Source: Burkholderia sp. OK233
GTDB taxonomy: Bacteria > Pseudomonadota > Gammaproteobacteria > Burkholderiales > Burkholderiaceae
Length of the DNA: 64,000 nt
Assembly: GCF_900230185.1 (NCBI RefSeq)
Contig: NZ_OCSR01000002.1
Coordinates: 1,488,001-1,552,000, forward strand
Direction: 5' to 3'
In this document: piece after piece, positions 1-7,942 of the stretch
Layout of the letters: every line of letters begins with the position of its first letter
How positions within the stretch are numbered: the stretch's first letter is position 1
Position numbers and translations under genes: made by a program
Notes under the pieces: generated by a model
Databases searched by the model: none
What the model saw: only the letters and a program-made list of their open reading frames with translations
Told to the model about the DNA's origin: nothing

Positions 1-459
1 ATTGACCACTTTGGCATGCGCTGCATGGCCTTGAACCAGGTTGGCGTGCATGATCCTGCCTTGACCCGATTTCGCCTGAGCGAGTTGTGCGTGCGGCTTC
101 TTACCCTGCGCTACCACGGCTACCTTCGACTTAGGTTTGCCCGCGCCCTTGACCACGCCACCGTGACCAACATTTCTGGCGGTGACCTTCTTCACATGGC
201 CATGCGCTGCCGGCCCGGCGCCGCTCTTCGACGCTGACGCAACTCGCTGCGCCCCATGTTGTCCTTTCGCCGCGTGCTTCGAACCCGCCTTCGCGCCGGC
301 GGTAGACTTGACCTTGGCGGCACCCGTCGCTTTCTTTGCGTGCTTCGCCGCATGCCCGGTCGCCTCGGGCGGATTCCACACTTCCGCATAACCAGCGGCC
401 ATTGCCGCCCCGGACACACACCACACTGCAACTGCCGTTGCTACTGCTCGAACCCACAT
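1..459 (-). CDS. Secreted Lys/His/Ala-rich basic protein, N-terminal part (runs off window)
   Basis: The frame is open from an ATG at 459 to the window edge, giving 153 codons with no stop. An AGGAG ribosome binding site lies just upstream and a TATAAT box at 500-505 is a plausible -10. Residues 1-21 look like a Sec signal peptide (short basic start, Ala/Val core, likely cleavage after AAMA). The mature part starts AGYAEVWNPPEA and then becomes low-complexity and strongly basic, with repeated HAAK, KKAT, KSTAG and GKPKSK patterns and many His. No catalytic domain is visible. It could be a histone-H1-like periplasmic protein, or the linker of a larger cell-wall enzyme whose domain lies outside the window; the sequence here does not decide. 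It diverges from the toxin-antitoxin pair. Confidence 0.6.
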   Translation of the reverse strand, partial: MWVRAVATAVAVWCVSGAAMAAGYAEVWNPPEATGHAAKHAKKATGAAKVKSTAGAKAGSKHAAKGQHGAQRVASASKSGAGPAAHGHVKKVTARNVGHGGVVKGAGKPKSKVAVVAQGKKPHAQLAQAKSGQGRIMHANLVQGHAAHAKVVN

Positions 460-499
460 CTCCTGCTTCTCCTGATCTTCGACTTCATAACGAGCCGGG

Positions 500-505
500 A
501 TTATA
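500..505 (-). promoter_or_regulatory. Putative -10 box for the basic secreted protein
   Basis: On the minus strand this reads TATAAT, about 40 bases upstream of the ATG at 459, in a locally AT-rich stretch (500-560). No good -35 hexamer is seen at 16-18 bp, so the assignment is tentative. The same AT-rich stretch must also carry the promoter of the antitoxin gene on the plus strand. Confidence 0.35.
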
Positions 506-571
506 TTCTCTTGCAAAAATCCATTTTTAGACTAATATCAATAACAAGTACATATAAGGACTCATCCAATC

Positions 572-1009
572 ATGGCTCACGCCGCCCGCGTCACCCGGCC
601 CGAACCGCCAATCCGCCGGCCGGTTTCGGAACCCACGCTTACGGAAATGTCGGCGGCAGGCCTGCGCGCGTTCTTCAACATCGCGCGAGACTGGGACTTG
701 AGCGCCGAAGAGCAGATCGTGCTGCTCGGCTCGCCGGGCCGTTCCACCTACTTCAAATGGAAATCCGCACCGGGAACAGCGCGTCTGGGGCGCGACACGC
801 TGGAACGCCTGTCGCTGCTGCTCGGCATCTATAAGGCGCTGCAGATCCTGCTGCCGCAGCCCAGCGCCGCCGACACCTGGATCAAGCGCCCCAACAGCGC
901 GCCGCCGTTCGGCGGCCGCCGCGCGCTGGACCGCATGCTGGCCGGCAACATCAGCGATCTCGTGGCCGTGCGCCAGTATCTCGACGCGATGCGAGGCGGC
1001 TGGGCGTGA
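572..1009 (+). CDS. Xre/MbcA/ParS-type antitoxin
   Basis: This 145-residue protein has the architecture of antitoxins paired with RES toxins. An N-terminal helix-turn-helix region (about residues 28-85, around the LSAEEQIVLLGSP and FKWKSAP segments) is followed by a C-terminal MbcA/ParS/Xre toxin-binding domain (about 90-145) with the family pattern FGGRRALDRMLAG followed by VRQYLDAMRGGWA. In this family the antitoxin blocks the toxin active site through its C-terminus and represses its own operon. The stop overlaps the GTG start of the toxin gene, so translation is coupled. The AT-rich region 500-570 is the likely autoregulated promoter. The start ATG at 572 is the first in frame. Confidence 0.85.
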   Translation: MAHAARVTRPEPPIRRPVSEPTLTEMSAAGLRAFFNIARDWDLSAEEQIVLLGSPGRSTYFKWKSAPGTARLGRDTLERLSLLLGIYKALQILLPQPSAADTWIKRPNSAPPFGGRRALDRMLAGNISDLVAVRQYLDAMRGGWA

Positions 1010-1707
1010 CAGAACCGCATTGGCAGCACCGCTGGCGCAGCGCGCCGCTCGACTGGTCGCCCGCGTATCGCGTGATTCCGACGCGTTTTCCGGCCGTCAA
1101 TCTATTCGACCGGGTCGCATCGCCGGAAGATTTCGACGCCCTCTACGCGCTCGAAGCGATGACCAACGACCGCCTGCGCACCGAAGTCGGCGAACTCGAT
1201 CTCGTGCCACGCGAGGAGCGCCGTTTCGGCCCGGGCTATGGGCCGATCATGGCCGCGTTGACACACCTGAATCCGCTCGGCAGCCGTTTCTCGGACGGCA
1301 CGTACGGCGTGTTCTATTGCGCCCGTTCGCGTGCTACTGCGATCGCCGAGACGCGCTATCACACGGGGAAATTTCTGGAGGCGACCGCCGAGCCCCCAAT
1401 GCGGCAGCAGATGCGGCTCTACACCGTCGTGGCGCAAGGCAACGTGGTCGACATCCGCGACGACGCATCGCTCGATCTCGCGGTGCTGTCGCCCGACGAC
1501 TATGTCGCCGGACAATCGCTCGGCCGTGCCGTGCGCGAGGGCGGTGCGCCGGGCATCGTGTATCCGTCAGTGCGGGATGACGAAGGCGAGTGCCTCGCCG
1601 CGTTCAGAACCACGCTGCTACGCGACTGCCATCACGCGGCGTATCTGGAATACAACTGGAACGGCACGAGCATCGATATCGTGTTCGAGCTCAATCAGGT
1701 AGGCTAA
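1006..1707 (+). CDS. RES-domain toxin (NAD-degrading family)
   Basis: A 233-residue protein with a RES domain across about residues 20-220. The family's conserved Arg falls in GSRFSDGTYGVFY and the conserved Glu in AIAETRYH; both are present, so the toxin looks intact. Characterised RES toxins (such as MbcT) deplete cellular NAD+, by phosphorolysis in the MbcT case; that activity is inferred here. Translation starts at a GTG that overlaps the antitoxin stop (GTGA), the usual antitoxin-first order. The gene converges on the metallophosphatase gene with about 20 bases between them and no obvious terminator. Confidence 0.87.
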   Translation: MTEPHWQHRWRSAPLDWSPAYRVIPTRFPAVNLFDRVASPEDFDALYALEAMTNDRLRTEVGELDLVPREERRFGPGYGPIMAALTHLNPLGSRFSDGTYGVFYCARSRATAIAETRYHTGKFLEATAEPPMRQQMRLYTVVAQGNVVDIRDDASLDLAVLSPDDYVAGQSLGRAVREGGAPGIVYPSVRDDEGECLAAFRTTLLRDCHHAAYLEYNWNGTSIDIVFELNQVG

Positions 1708-1728
1708 GAGCTAAGAGACTCGAAACAA

Positions 1729-2466
1729 TCACGGCAAGGCCAGCGCCGCCGCCCCGCTCTCCCGCGCCGCGTCAACCGAGATCGACCAGCGCCGCAACGC
1801 CTGCGGTTCCACGATGGTCAGCTTGCCACCGGGCCCGAATGCGCCGGTGTCGATGAAAATCTGTGAGCCGATCTGCTGAATGTCGCGCATCGGCGTATGG
1901 CCGCAATAGGTCAGCGAAAGGCCATGCTGCCGCTGCGGATCGCCGTTGCCCAAGGCAAGATCCCGCCCCCACAGCAATTGCTGGCGCGCTTCGGCGGAAA
2001 AATTCCCGGCGTCGAGTTCGGCGTCAGTGCCGAAGAACTCGGCGTGCAGAATATTGAAGCGTTCCTTACCACTGCCCACCACACGCACGAGCGGCAGTGG
2101 CCGCAGACGTTCGGCGTAGTGCTGCAAACTTTCGTCGGACAAATTCGCCGCCCATATGCCGCCGATTCCGTACCACCACTGGCGCCGCACCCGCCCGTCG
2201 GCGACGGCGCACAAAGTGTCTTCATGATTGCCGAGCACCGCGTGAAACCACGGCTTGTCGAGCAGGGCCAAGGCCTGCTCGGAATGTTCACCGCGGTCTA
2301 CCAGATCGCCGACCGAAAAGAGCCGGTCGCGCTCCGGGTCGAACGCGATGTCGCGCAGCAGATAGCGCAGCGCATCGACACAGCCATGCAAATCGCCGAC
2401 GACAAAGTCGCGGCCGCTCCGATTGGCCGGATGATGCTGGACGGAGTTGACGAGTACGGAATCCAT
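1729..2466 (-). CDS. Metallophosphatase, PrpA/ApaH-like (Ser/Thr phosphatase or dinucleotide polyphosphatase)
   Basis: The calcineurin-like metallophosphatase signature is complete: GDLHG, then GDLVDRG, then GNHE, all in the first 90 residues, with the C-terminal CGHTP metal-binding histidine motif. Enzymes of this group use two metal ions to hydrolyse phosphoprotein or Ap4A-type substrates; length (245 residues) and motif spacing suit the PrpA/PrpB class, but the substrate cannot be read from sequence. The frame extends upstream to 2598, but that stretch overlaps the terminator of the dehydrogenase operon, so I prefer the ATG at 2466, about 22 residues before GDLHG. Monocistronic, convergent with the RES toxin gene. 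Confidence 0.8.
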   Translation of the reverse strand: MDSVLVNSVQHHPANRSGRDFVVGDLHGCVDALRYLLRDIAFDPERDRLFSVGDLVDRGEHSEQALALLDKPWFHAVLGNHEDTLCAVADGRVRRQWWYGIGGIWAANLSDESLQHYAERLRPLPLVRVVGSGKERFNILHAEFFGTDAELDAGNFSAEARQQLLWGRDLALGNGDPQRQHGLSLTYCGHTPMRDIQQIGSQIFIDTGAFGPGGKLTIVEPQALRRWSISVDAARESGAAALALP

Positions 2467-2559
2467 TCGCTCATGATAGTGCGGCATCCGCAAGTGCGTA
2501 TGCGCGTTCCCTATCTTATCCTGAGGTCCCGAGTCGCTCGAACGACGTAGAAATGACGC

Positions 2560-2603
2560 AAAAACGGCGTGTCTCCGGCAGGACTTACCGAGAAACACGC
2601 CGT
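2560..2603 (-). terminator. Rho-independent terminator of the FAD dehydrogenase operon
   Basis: Perfect 9-bp arms ACGGCGTGT (2564-2572) and ACACGCCGT (2595-2603) flank the loop, and on the minus strand the hairpin is followed by TTTTTG. It lies 12 bases after the cytochrome c stop codon. Confidence 0.85.
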
Positions 2604-2614
2604 CCGCGCAATCG

Positions 2615-4042
2615 TTATTGCTGCGTGCGCAGCTTGGCGACCTGATCCACCGTCACCGTGGACTGCGGATTGCCGAACTGTTTGGTCACGTAGTTGGTGA
2701 TAGCCGCCACCTGGTCGTCGGTGAGCTGGGTACCGAACGCGGGCATCAGCACATCAGCCTGTTTCGTCGTACGACTGACGCCGTGCAGGATCACCATCGC
2801 CAGATTATTGGCGTCGCTCGCGCCGACCGCCGAGTTGTGAATCAGCGACGGATACGCACCCGGCGCGCTGGCGCCGACGCCCTGACCGGTCCAGTTATGG
2901 CACGTCGCGCAATTGGCGATGAACAGTTGCGCGCCGTTCACCGCATTGATCGTGGTGCCGCGCAGCGCAGTTACGTCGTCGACGGCGGGATTGCCCCACT
3001 GATCGCGCGGACGCGATTCGCCACCGTTGATCGGCGGCACCGAACGCAGATACGTGACGATCGAGCGGACGTCCTCGTGCGTCAGATACTGCGTGCTGTC
3101 GGTCACCACCTCGGCCATGGGGCCCGCCGCGTTGGCGCGGCCTGGCGCCGTGCCGGTCGACAGATACGCCGCCAGTTCGTCATCGCTCCAGTTGCCTACG
3201 CCACTGTTCTTGTCGGGGGTGATGTTGTACGCATGCCACCCCGCCTGTACCGCGCCGGAGAAGCGCGAACTCGTCTTCAACCCCTGCGTGAAATTGCGCG
3301 GCGTGTGGCATTCCTCGCAATGCGCGAGACCTTGGACCAGATACGCGCCGCGATTCCATTCGGCGCTTTGCTTCGGATCGGGGACGAAGCGGCCTTCGTC
3401 GAAATTGAACAGATTCCAGAACACCATCAGCCAGCGCTGGTTGAACGGGAATTTCAGGCTGTTGCTCGGCGGCGCGTAGTGGATCGGCGTGAGCGTGTTC
3501 AGATACGCGCGAATTGCCAGCACGTCCTGATCGGTGACCTTGGTGTACTCCGCGTAAGGGAAGGCCGGATAGAGCCGCTCGCCGCTCTTGCCAACGCCTT
3601 CATGCATCGCGCGCAGAAAATCGGCGTCGCTCCATTGGCCGATGCCGGTATCCGGGTCGGGCGTGATGTTCGGTGTCACGATCGTGCCGAACGGCGTGTT
3701 GATCGGCAGGCCACCCGCGAACGGGCGTGCTTTGTCAGCCGTGTGGCAGGCGACGCAATCGCCGGCGCGCGCAAGGTATTCACCGCGTTTCACGAGATCG
3801 CTGCCGGCCGCCGCCGTCGGTGTGGCCGCCGCATTGTCCGGTTGCGCAGCGTCGTCCGCGCGGGCCTGCGTGATCGGCAGCTCGTCGTTATGTCGTGCGG
3901 TCGGCCCATGCACTTCGTGCCAGGCGACATACAGCGCAAACAGGGCAAAGACGGCCGCCAGCGTCGCCACCCGGAAGTGCCGACGACGCGTACCCCGGGC
4001 AAGCGCATCGGCCGGCTGCACGCGAGAGGTGTTCTTCGTCAT
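2615..4042 (-). CDS. Tri-haem cytochrome c subunit of a membrane-linked FAD dehydrogenase
   Basis: The protein has 475 residues and three haem c sites: CVACH at about residue 96, CEECH at about 242 and CATCH at about 378. An N-terminal hydrophobic segment (about 25-43, VATLAAVFALFALYVAW) would export and anchor it. This is the layout of the cytochrome subunits of gluconate, sorbitol, alcohol and FAD-glucose dehydrogenases, which pass electrons from the flavoprotein to ubiquinone. It is the last gene of a small subunit, GMC flavoprotein, cytochrome operon and starts 20 bases after the flavoprotein gene ends. The substrate is set by the flavoprotein and is not known. Confidence 0.88.
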   Translation of the reverse strand: MTKNTSRVQPADALARGTRRRHFRVATLAAVFALFALYVAWHEVHGPTARHNDELPITQARADDAAQPDNAAATPTAAAGSDLVKRGEYLARAGDCVACHTADKARPFAGGLPINTPFGTIVTPNITPDPDTGIGQWSDADFLRAMHEGVGKSGERLYPAFPYAEYTKVTDQDVLAIRAYLNTLTPIHYAPPSNSLKFPFNQRWLMVFWNLFNFDEGRFVPDPKQSAEWNRGAYLVQGLAHCEECHTPRNFTQGLKTSSRFSGAVQAGWHAYNITPDKNSGVGNWSDDELAAYLSTGTAPGRANAAGPMAEVVTDSTQYLTHEDVRSIVTYLRSVPPINGGESRPRDQWGNPAVDDVTALRGTTINAVNGAQLFIANCATCHNWTGQGVGASAPGAYPSLIHNSAVGASDANNLAMVILHGVSRTTKQADVLMPAFGTQLTDDQVAAITNYVTKQFGNPQSTVTVDQVAKLRTQQ

Positions 4043-4062
4043 TGTGGCTCTCCGTTCAGGGC

Positions 4063-5664
4063 TCAGATTTCACGCTTGAGCTTGTCGGCCAGTTTCAGCG
4101 ACAAGGCGGCGATCGTCAGCGTGCAATTCACGGAGGCGGCAGTCGGCATCACGCCGCTGCTGGCGATGAAGAGATTCGAGTGATCGTGTGTGCGGCAATC
4201 CGCGTCGACAACCGAATCCCCCGGATCGCTGCCCATGATGGTGGTACCCATGATGTGATTGTTCGGCGCGAAAGTATCGTCGAACGAGACCTCGGCGCCG
4301 CCGAACAGCGCGGCGATCTGTGCATACAGTTCATGCGTGTTTGCCGCGCTCTTCTTCACGTAGTCGTTGATCGAGTAGTAGATTTCGGGCTGCGGAATGC
4401 CGAGCGCATCCTTGTGATCCGCCGAGGGCACCACGCGGTTCTGCGGCTCCGCGAGATGCTCGTGAAAGCTGTTGATGTTCAGCGTGCGCGCCGCGCGGTC
4501 GCGAATCTGGCGGTCGAGCTCGGCGCCGGTGAGGCCTTTCTTCAACAGATCGGCGGTCACACCCATGGTCGGCACGCCATTCGACAGATGCAGCTTTTTT
4601 GCCGCGTAATCGGAGCGGAACGCGCCGTCGCGGAAGTTGACGATCGACGTCATCTCCATCGGCCCGCGCCCGGGCCACAGCGGTTCATTGGCGAGGAAGG
4701 TGACACCCGTGCCCGGATGGTCCATCAGGTTACGGCCCACCTGGTCGGAGCTGTTGCCAACGCCGTGCGGGAATTTGTCGGAGGTCGACATCAGCATCAG
4801 CTTCGGCGTTTCGATGCCGTTCGCGGCGAGCACAAACAGCTGGCCGGTCACGCGTGTGCTGTTGCCGTTCGGGTCCTTGTAGTGGACGGCCGTAATGAGC
4901 CCTTTGTTGTCCGCTTCGACGCGGTACACGACCGCCTCGGGAATCAGCTTCGCTCCGGCCTGTTCAGCCTTCTCCGCGTGCACCACGCCGTTGTACATCG
5001 CGGCGATCGGGCAGATCGGCATGCAGTTGTTGTTGCCACAGCAGGTTGGCCGTGCATCGTACGGACGGCTGTTACGCGCGACCGGCTCGGGCACCACCTT
5101 GAAGCCCTGTGCGTTGAGCACGTCGCTAAAACGCTGATCCATGTACGAGAGCGGCAACGCGCTCATCGGATAGGGCTTCGAACGCGGCGAACCGAGATCG
5201 ATCGTACTGTCCGGTCCGGAAACGCCCAATTGCATTTCAGCCGCCGAATACCACGGCTCAAGCGTTTCATACTGATAAGGCCAATCACGTCCCACGCCAT
5301 ATAGCTTGTGCAACTGGAAATCCGACGGCAACAGCCGCCACGCAGCGGCCGCCCAGTGCCACGTCGTGCCGCCGACCAGCCGCACATACTGTGAGTTGTA
5401 CGGATAGTCGCCTTTCTGGATCAGATAATTGTTGGCGGGCGCGTACTCGGGATGCGGCGCGTAAGGCGTGGAGGGATAGGGCGTCGCGAAGTCGGACTTG
5501 GCCGGCGAATTGCGGAAATTCTCGACGATCTGCCAGCGCGGAATGCGCGGCCCGGCTTCGAGCAGAATCACCGACGCGCCGGCCAGCGCCATTTGATGCG
5601 CGACCAGTCCACCTGCCACGCCCGAACCGACTACGACGATGTCGGCGGAATTTGAGTTTGCCAT
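4063..5664 (-). CDS. GMC-family FAD dehydrogenase catalytic subunit (FAD-glucose/sorbitol/gluconate dehydrogenase type)
   Basis: A 533-residue flavoprotein. VVVGSGVAGG near the N-terminus is the FAD-binding fold, and HIMGTTIMG plus the C-terminal SVNCTLTIAAL region form the GMC C-terminal domain. A CCGNNNC motif puts Cys at about residues 208, 209 and 214. The same Cys-Cys-x4-Cys pattern binds the [3Fe-4S] cluster in the FAD-dependent glucose dehydrogenase of Burkholderia cepacia, so an FeS relay is likely. I chose the ATG at 5664, preceded by AGAGGG, over the longer frame to 5736. Electrons should pass from FAD through the cluster to the tri-haem cytochrome encoded next. The substrate (glucose, sorbitol, gluconate or another polyol) is not decided by sequence. 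Confidence 0.87.
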   Translation of the reverse strand: MANSNSADIVVVGSGVAGGLVAHQMALAGASVILLEAGPRIPRWQIVENFRNSPAKSDFATPYPSTPYAPHPEYAPANNYLIQKGDYPYNSQYVRLVGGTTWHWAAAAWRLLPSDFQLHKLYGVGRDWPYQYETLEPWYSAAEMQLGVSGPDSTIDLGSPRSKPYPMSALPLSYMDQRFSDVLNAQGFKVVPEPVARNSRPYDARPTCCGNNNCMPICPIAAMYNGVVHAEKAEQAGAKLIPEAVVYRVEADNKGLITAVHYKDPNGNSTRVTGQLFVLAANGIETPKLMLMSTSDKFPHGVGNSSDQVGRNLMDHPGTGVTFLANEPLWPGRGPMEMTSIVNFRDGAFRSDYAAKKLHLSNGVPTMGVTADLLKKGLTGAELDRQIRDRAARTLNINSFHEHLAEPQNRVVPSADHKDALGIPQPEIYYSINDYVKKSAANTHELYAQIAALFGGAEVSFDDTFAPNNHIMGTTIMGSDPGDSVVDADCRTHDHSNLFIASSGVMPTAASVNCTLTIAALSLKLADKLKREI

Positions 5665-5778
5665 TGTTGCCCTCTTCACTTCTGGCTTATCTTTGCTTGC
5701 TGATCTCGCGTGCCGGCGTTTCGTCGAACGGCTCAATCAGGCCATGTGACGACAAGGCACGCGCAAGAGGAACATCGT

Positions 5779-6438
5779 TCAGGCGCTCACCGGCTTCTGC
5801 GTCCAGTAGAACGGCACGTCGCGGCAATAGGACGGAATCGTCAGCACGTCCTTGACTGGCTCGAACATCAGCGCTTTTTCATAAGCGACCACATCCACAT
5901 GCGGCATATCGCCCACGAGACCGAGATACCACGCACGCATGATCGCGCTCACGGATTTCGCGAGCGCCGGCTGATCGGCCTGCAAGGCCTGCGTGACGGT
6001 ATCGGAGGGCACGCCGCCATGACCTTGCAGCCACGTGTTGAGCGCAGCGATGTTCTGGGAGAACTGGCTGTCGGATCTGGCGAGGGCGTCGTAGACGCGT
6101 TTGCCGAGCACGGCGTCGAAGCCCGTTCGGCCGGTGAGACGCCGCGAGAGCGCCAGGAAGGCATCGAGCCCGCCGCCGGCAGGCGCGGTGTCAGCAAACG
6201 CCGGCGTGATCCATGAGAGCGAGCGGCCTGCCCCGGCAAACGCAAGCGCCGCGGCCGTCGCGCATGCGCCTAGCACCCAGGCTCTGCGCGAGGCTGAAAA
6301 CGATGCATGCAACGAAGATGAGCGAGTGGATCCCAGCGAAGAAAGCGGCGAAGAGAACGTTGGCGACGTTGACGACGGAAACCTGGCCAGATGCGTCACC
6401 TCATGGTGCGCATCTTTATTCTCAGGAACATCTGTCAT
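5779..6438 (-). CDS. Small (Tat-signal) subunit of the FAD dehydrogenase, sorbitol-dehydrogenase family
   Basis: A 219-residue protein with an unusually long Ser-rich leader (about 1-49), a twin-arginine-like signal SRRAWVLGA followed by an Ala-rich hydrophobic stretch ending PAFADTAPA, and a small helical domain resembling the FAD-SLDH/gluconate dehydrogenase subunit 3 family. In the related B. cepacia enzyme the small subunit carries the signal peptide and acts as a hitch-hiker chaperone to export the folded flavoprotein. The start is set by TGGAG six bases before the ATG. First gene of the operon; the flavoprotein gene starts about 115 bases downstream. Confidence 0.82.
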   Translation of the reverse strand: MTDVPENKDAHHEVTHLARFPSSTSPTFSSPLSSLGSTRSSSLHASFSASRRAWVLGACATAAALAFAGAGRSLSWITPAFADTAPAGGGLDAFLALSRRLTGRTGFDAVLGKRVYDALARSDSQFSQNIAALNTWLQGHGGVPSDTVTQALQADQPALAKSVSAIMRAWYLGLVGDMPHVDVVAYEKALMFEPVKDVLTIPSYCRDVPFYWTQKPVSA

Positions 6439-6805
6439 GGGGGCTCCAGATGGTGAGTTGATCGTGAGTCATTCTCAACAGACAACGCGGCCGTGGCGTA
6501 ATGCCATTCGCGCGCTGCGTCGACTTCTCTACCCCAAACCTGGTCTGGCGCCGCTTAAGCGGTCTTGTGTGGCTGCATGATGCCGATGCAAGCCGCATTA
6601 CGTTGTGCTGATGACAGCCTTGTGAAAACAGCTTGACTGCGCGGTGCGCGCGGCAAAAAACCCGCCGCCTGCCAATCGCCTTTCAACTGAAAGCGGCGCG
6701 CAAGGCCGTTGCGAAAGACTATAGCCTGTGATTCACCTATTCGACAATTGGTGCCTGAAGCGCGAGTAGAATCCGCGACACAGACGGCCCTTCACCCTTG
6801 ATCTC
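6439..6805. other. Divergent intergenic region between the dehydrogenase operon and the DUF1345 gene
   Basis: No gene is supported in these 367 bases. On the minus strand TTGTCG (6742-6747) and TATAGT (6718-6723) are 18 bp apart and could be a sigma-70 promoter for the dehydrogenase operon, giving a leader of about 270 bases. On the plus strand a TAGAAT at 6767-6772 could be a -10 for the membrane-protein gene, but it has no convincing -35. No strong inverted repeat was found. Confidence 0.35.
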
Positions 6806-7468
6806 ATGCTCATAAAATATTATCCGCAGGTTCTTCGCAATCGCCCCCGCATGCTGATCGGCCTCGCCGTCGGCCTCGTGGCCGCGCTGCTGCTCCCAGA
6901 ACACATGCGCCCCATGGTGCGTGTTCTGGCCGGCTGGGATGCCGCGGTGTGGACCTACCTCCTGCTCATGTGGGTGCACATGGCCGCCGCGGACGAAGGC
7001 CATGTCCGCGAGTTCGCGCAGCGCGACGATGAAAACGCGGGCGTGGTGCTGGTCGTGATCTGCGTCGCGACGGTCGCCAGTATTGCCGCGATCGTGCTCG
7101 AACTGGCCTCCGCGAAGGGCACGGCTGGCAGCTCGACTGCATGGCACTACCTGCTGACCGGCCTCACGATGTTCGGCGCCTGGTTCATGATCCCGACCAT
7201 TTTCACATCGCACTACGCGCGGCTTTACTACGACCCGGATGCACCGGAGACCCCCCTGCTGTTTCCCGACCACAAGCTCCAGCCGAACTACTGGGATTTC
7301 CTGTACTTCTCGTTCACCATCGCCGTGGCCTCGCAAACCTCAGACGTGGTGCTGCGCTCGCGGTCCATTCGCCGCGCCGCGCTCGCGCAGTCGATCCTGG
7401 CGTTCTACTTCAATGTCGCCGTGCTCGGCTTGTGCGTGAACATCGCTGCGGGCTTGCTCGGCTCTTGA
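6806..7468 (+). CDS. DUF1345 family membrane protein
   Basis: A 220-residue integral membrane protein with about five hydrophobic segments (near residues 15-31, 40-62, 74-98, 112-132 and 190-215). The C-terminal half carries the family's conserved stretch around NYWDFLYFSFTIAVASQTSD, which places it in DUF1345, a family of unknown function. It stands alone upstream of the glucan operon. A 474-base gap containing a strong inverted repeat separates them, so co-transcription is not assumed. Confidence 0.8.
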   Translation: MLIKYYPQVLRNRPRMLIGLAVGLVAALLLPEHMRPMVRVLAGWDAAVWTYLLLMWVHMAAADEGHVREFAQRDDENAGVVLVVICVATVASIAAIVLELASAKGTAGSSTAWHYLLTGLTMFGAWFMIPTIFTSHYARLYYDPDAPETPLLFPDHKLQPNYWDFLYFSFTIAVASQTSDVVLRSRSIRRAALAQSILAFYFNVAVLGLCVNIAAGLLGS

Positions 7469-7942
7469 CCCACCGTGTTTCCCTGAAAGTCCTTCCCCTC
7501 ACGACGCTTGCCCCGCCGGCCGCCACTTCGCCTTTCGCGGCCCCGGGGCCCCCGGGGCCCGCGTCGCTCGACCCCGTGTAAAACCCGGGGGACGCCCGTC
7601 CGTTTTACACGCAAGCCGTCCGCCGCCGCGCTCCCGCCGCTTCCGGCCGTCCGCCGCCCCTCCCCTAGGGCACGCGCTTCCCCACCCTTCCGCTTCAGTC
7701 CAAAACGCACTGGCACAACGTTTGCTGCGCCTTGCGAATAGTTCTGGCCGGCCGCGCGGCATCGACGCCTGGCGTCAAAGTACCCGCTACTGGCCAGCGG
7801 CGTGACGATCTTTGCACTACATTGACCAGTACGCGCCCTCGCTTCACGCATCGCGCGGTATCCGGCTCTGGAAGCCCAATGAGCGCTGTGATCGCATGTC
7901 AATTGCATCCACACCGCAGCAGGACGAATCTGGAAACGACCG
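7469..7942. other. Long GC-rich intergenic region upstream of glgE with an inverted repeat
   Basis: I find no supported gene in these 474 bases. The first part is very GC-rich, with nested CCCCGGGG and GGCCCCGGGGCC palindromes around 7538-7562. A perfect 10-bp inverted repeat, CGTGTAAAAC (7575-7584) and GTTTTACACG (7602-7611), follows with a 17-base GC-rich loop. It is too short of a T-run for a typical terminator on either strand. It could be an operator or an mRNA hairpin ahead of the seven-gene operon. Overlapping short ORFs here look like GC-bias noise. Confidence 0.5.
7575..7611. repeat. Perfect 10-bp inverted repeat upstream of the glucan operon
   Basis: CGTGTAAAAC at 7575-7584 is the exact reverse complement of GTTTTACACG at 7602-7611. 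The arms are AT-rich compared with their surroundings, which makes the match unlikely to be simple GC bias. Function unknown: candidate regulator site or RNA hairpin. Confidence 0.6.

Noticed and set aside
7508..7762. Short Pro/Arg-rich ORFs on both strands upstream of glgE
   Set aside because: The region is extremely GC-rich and several frames on both strands are open at once, with no ribosome site.
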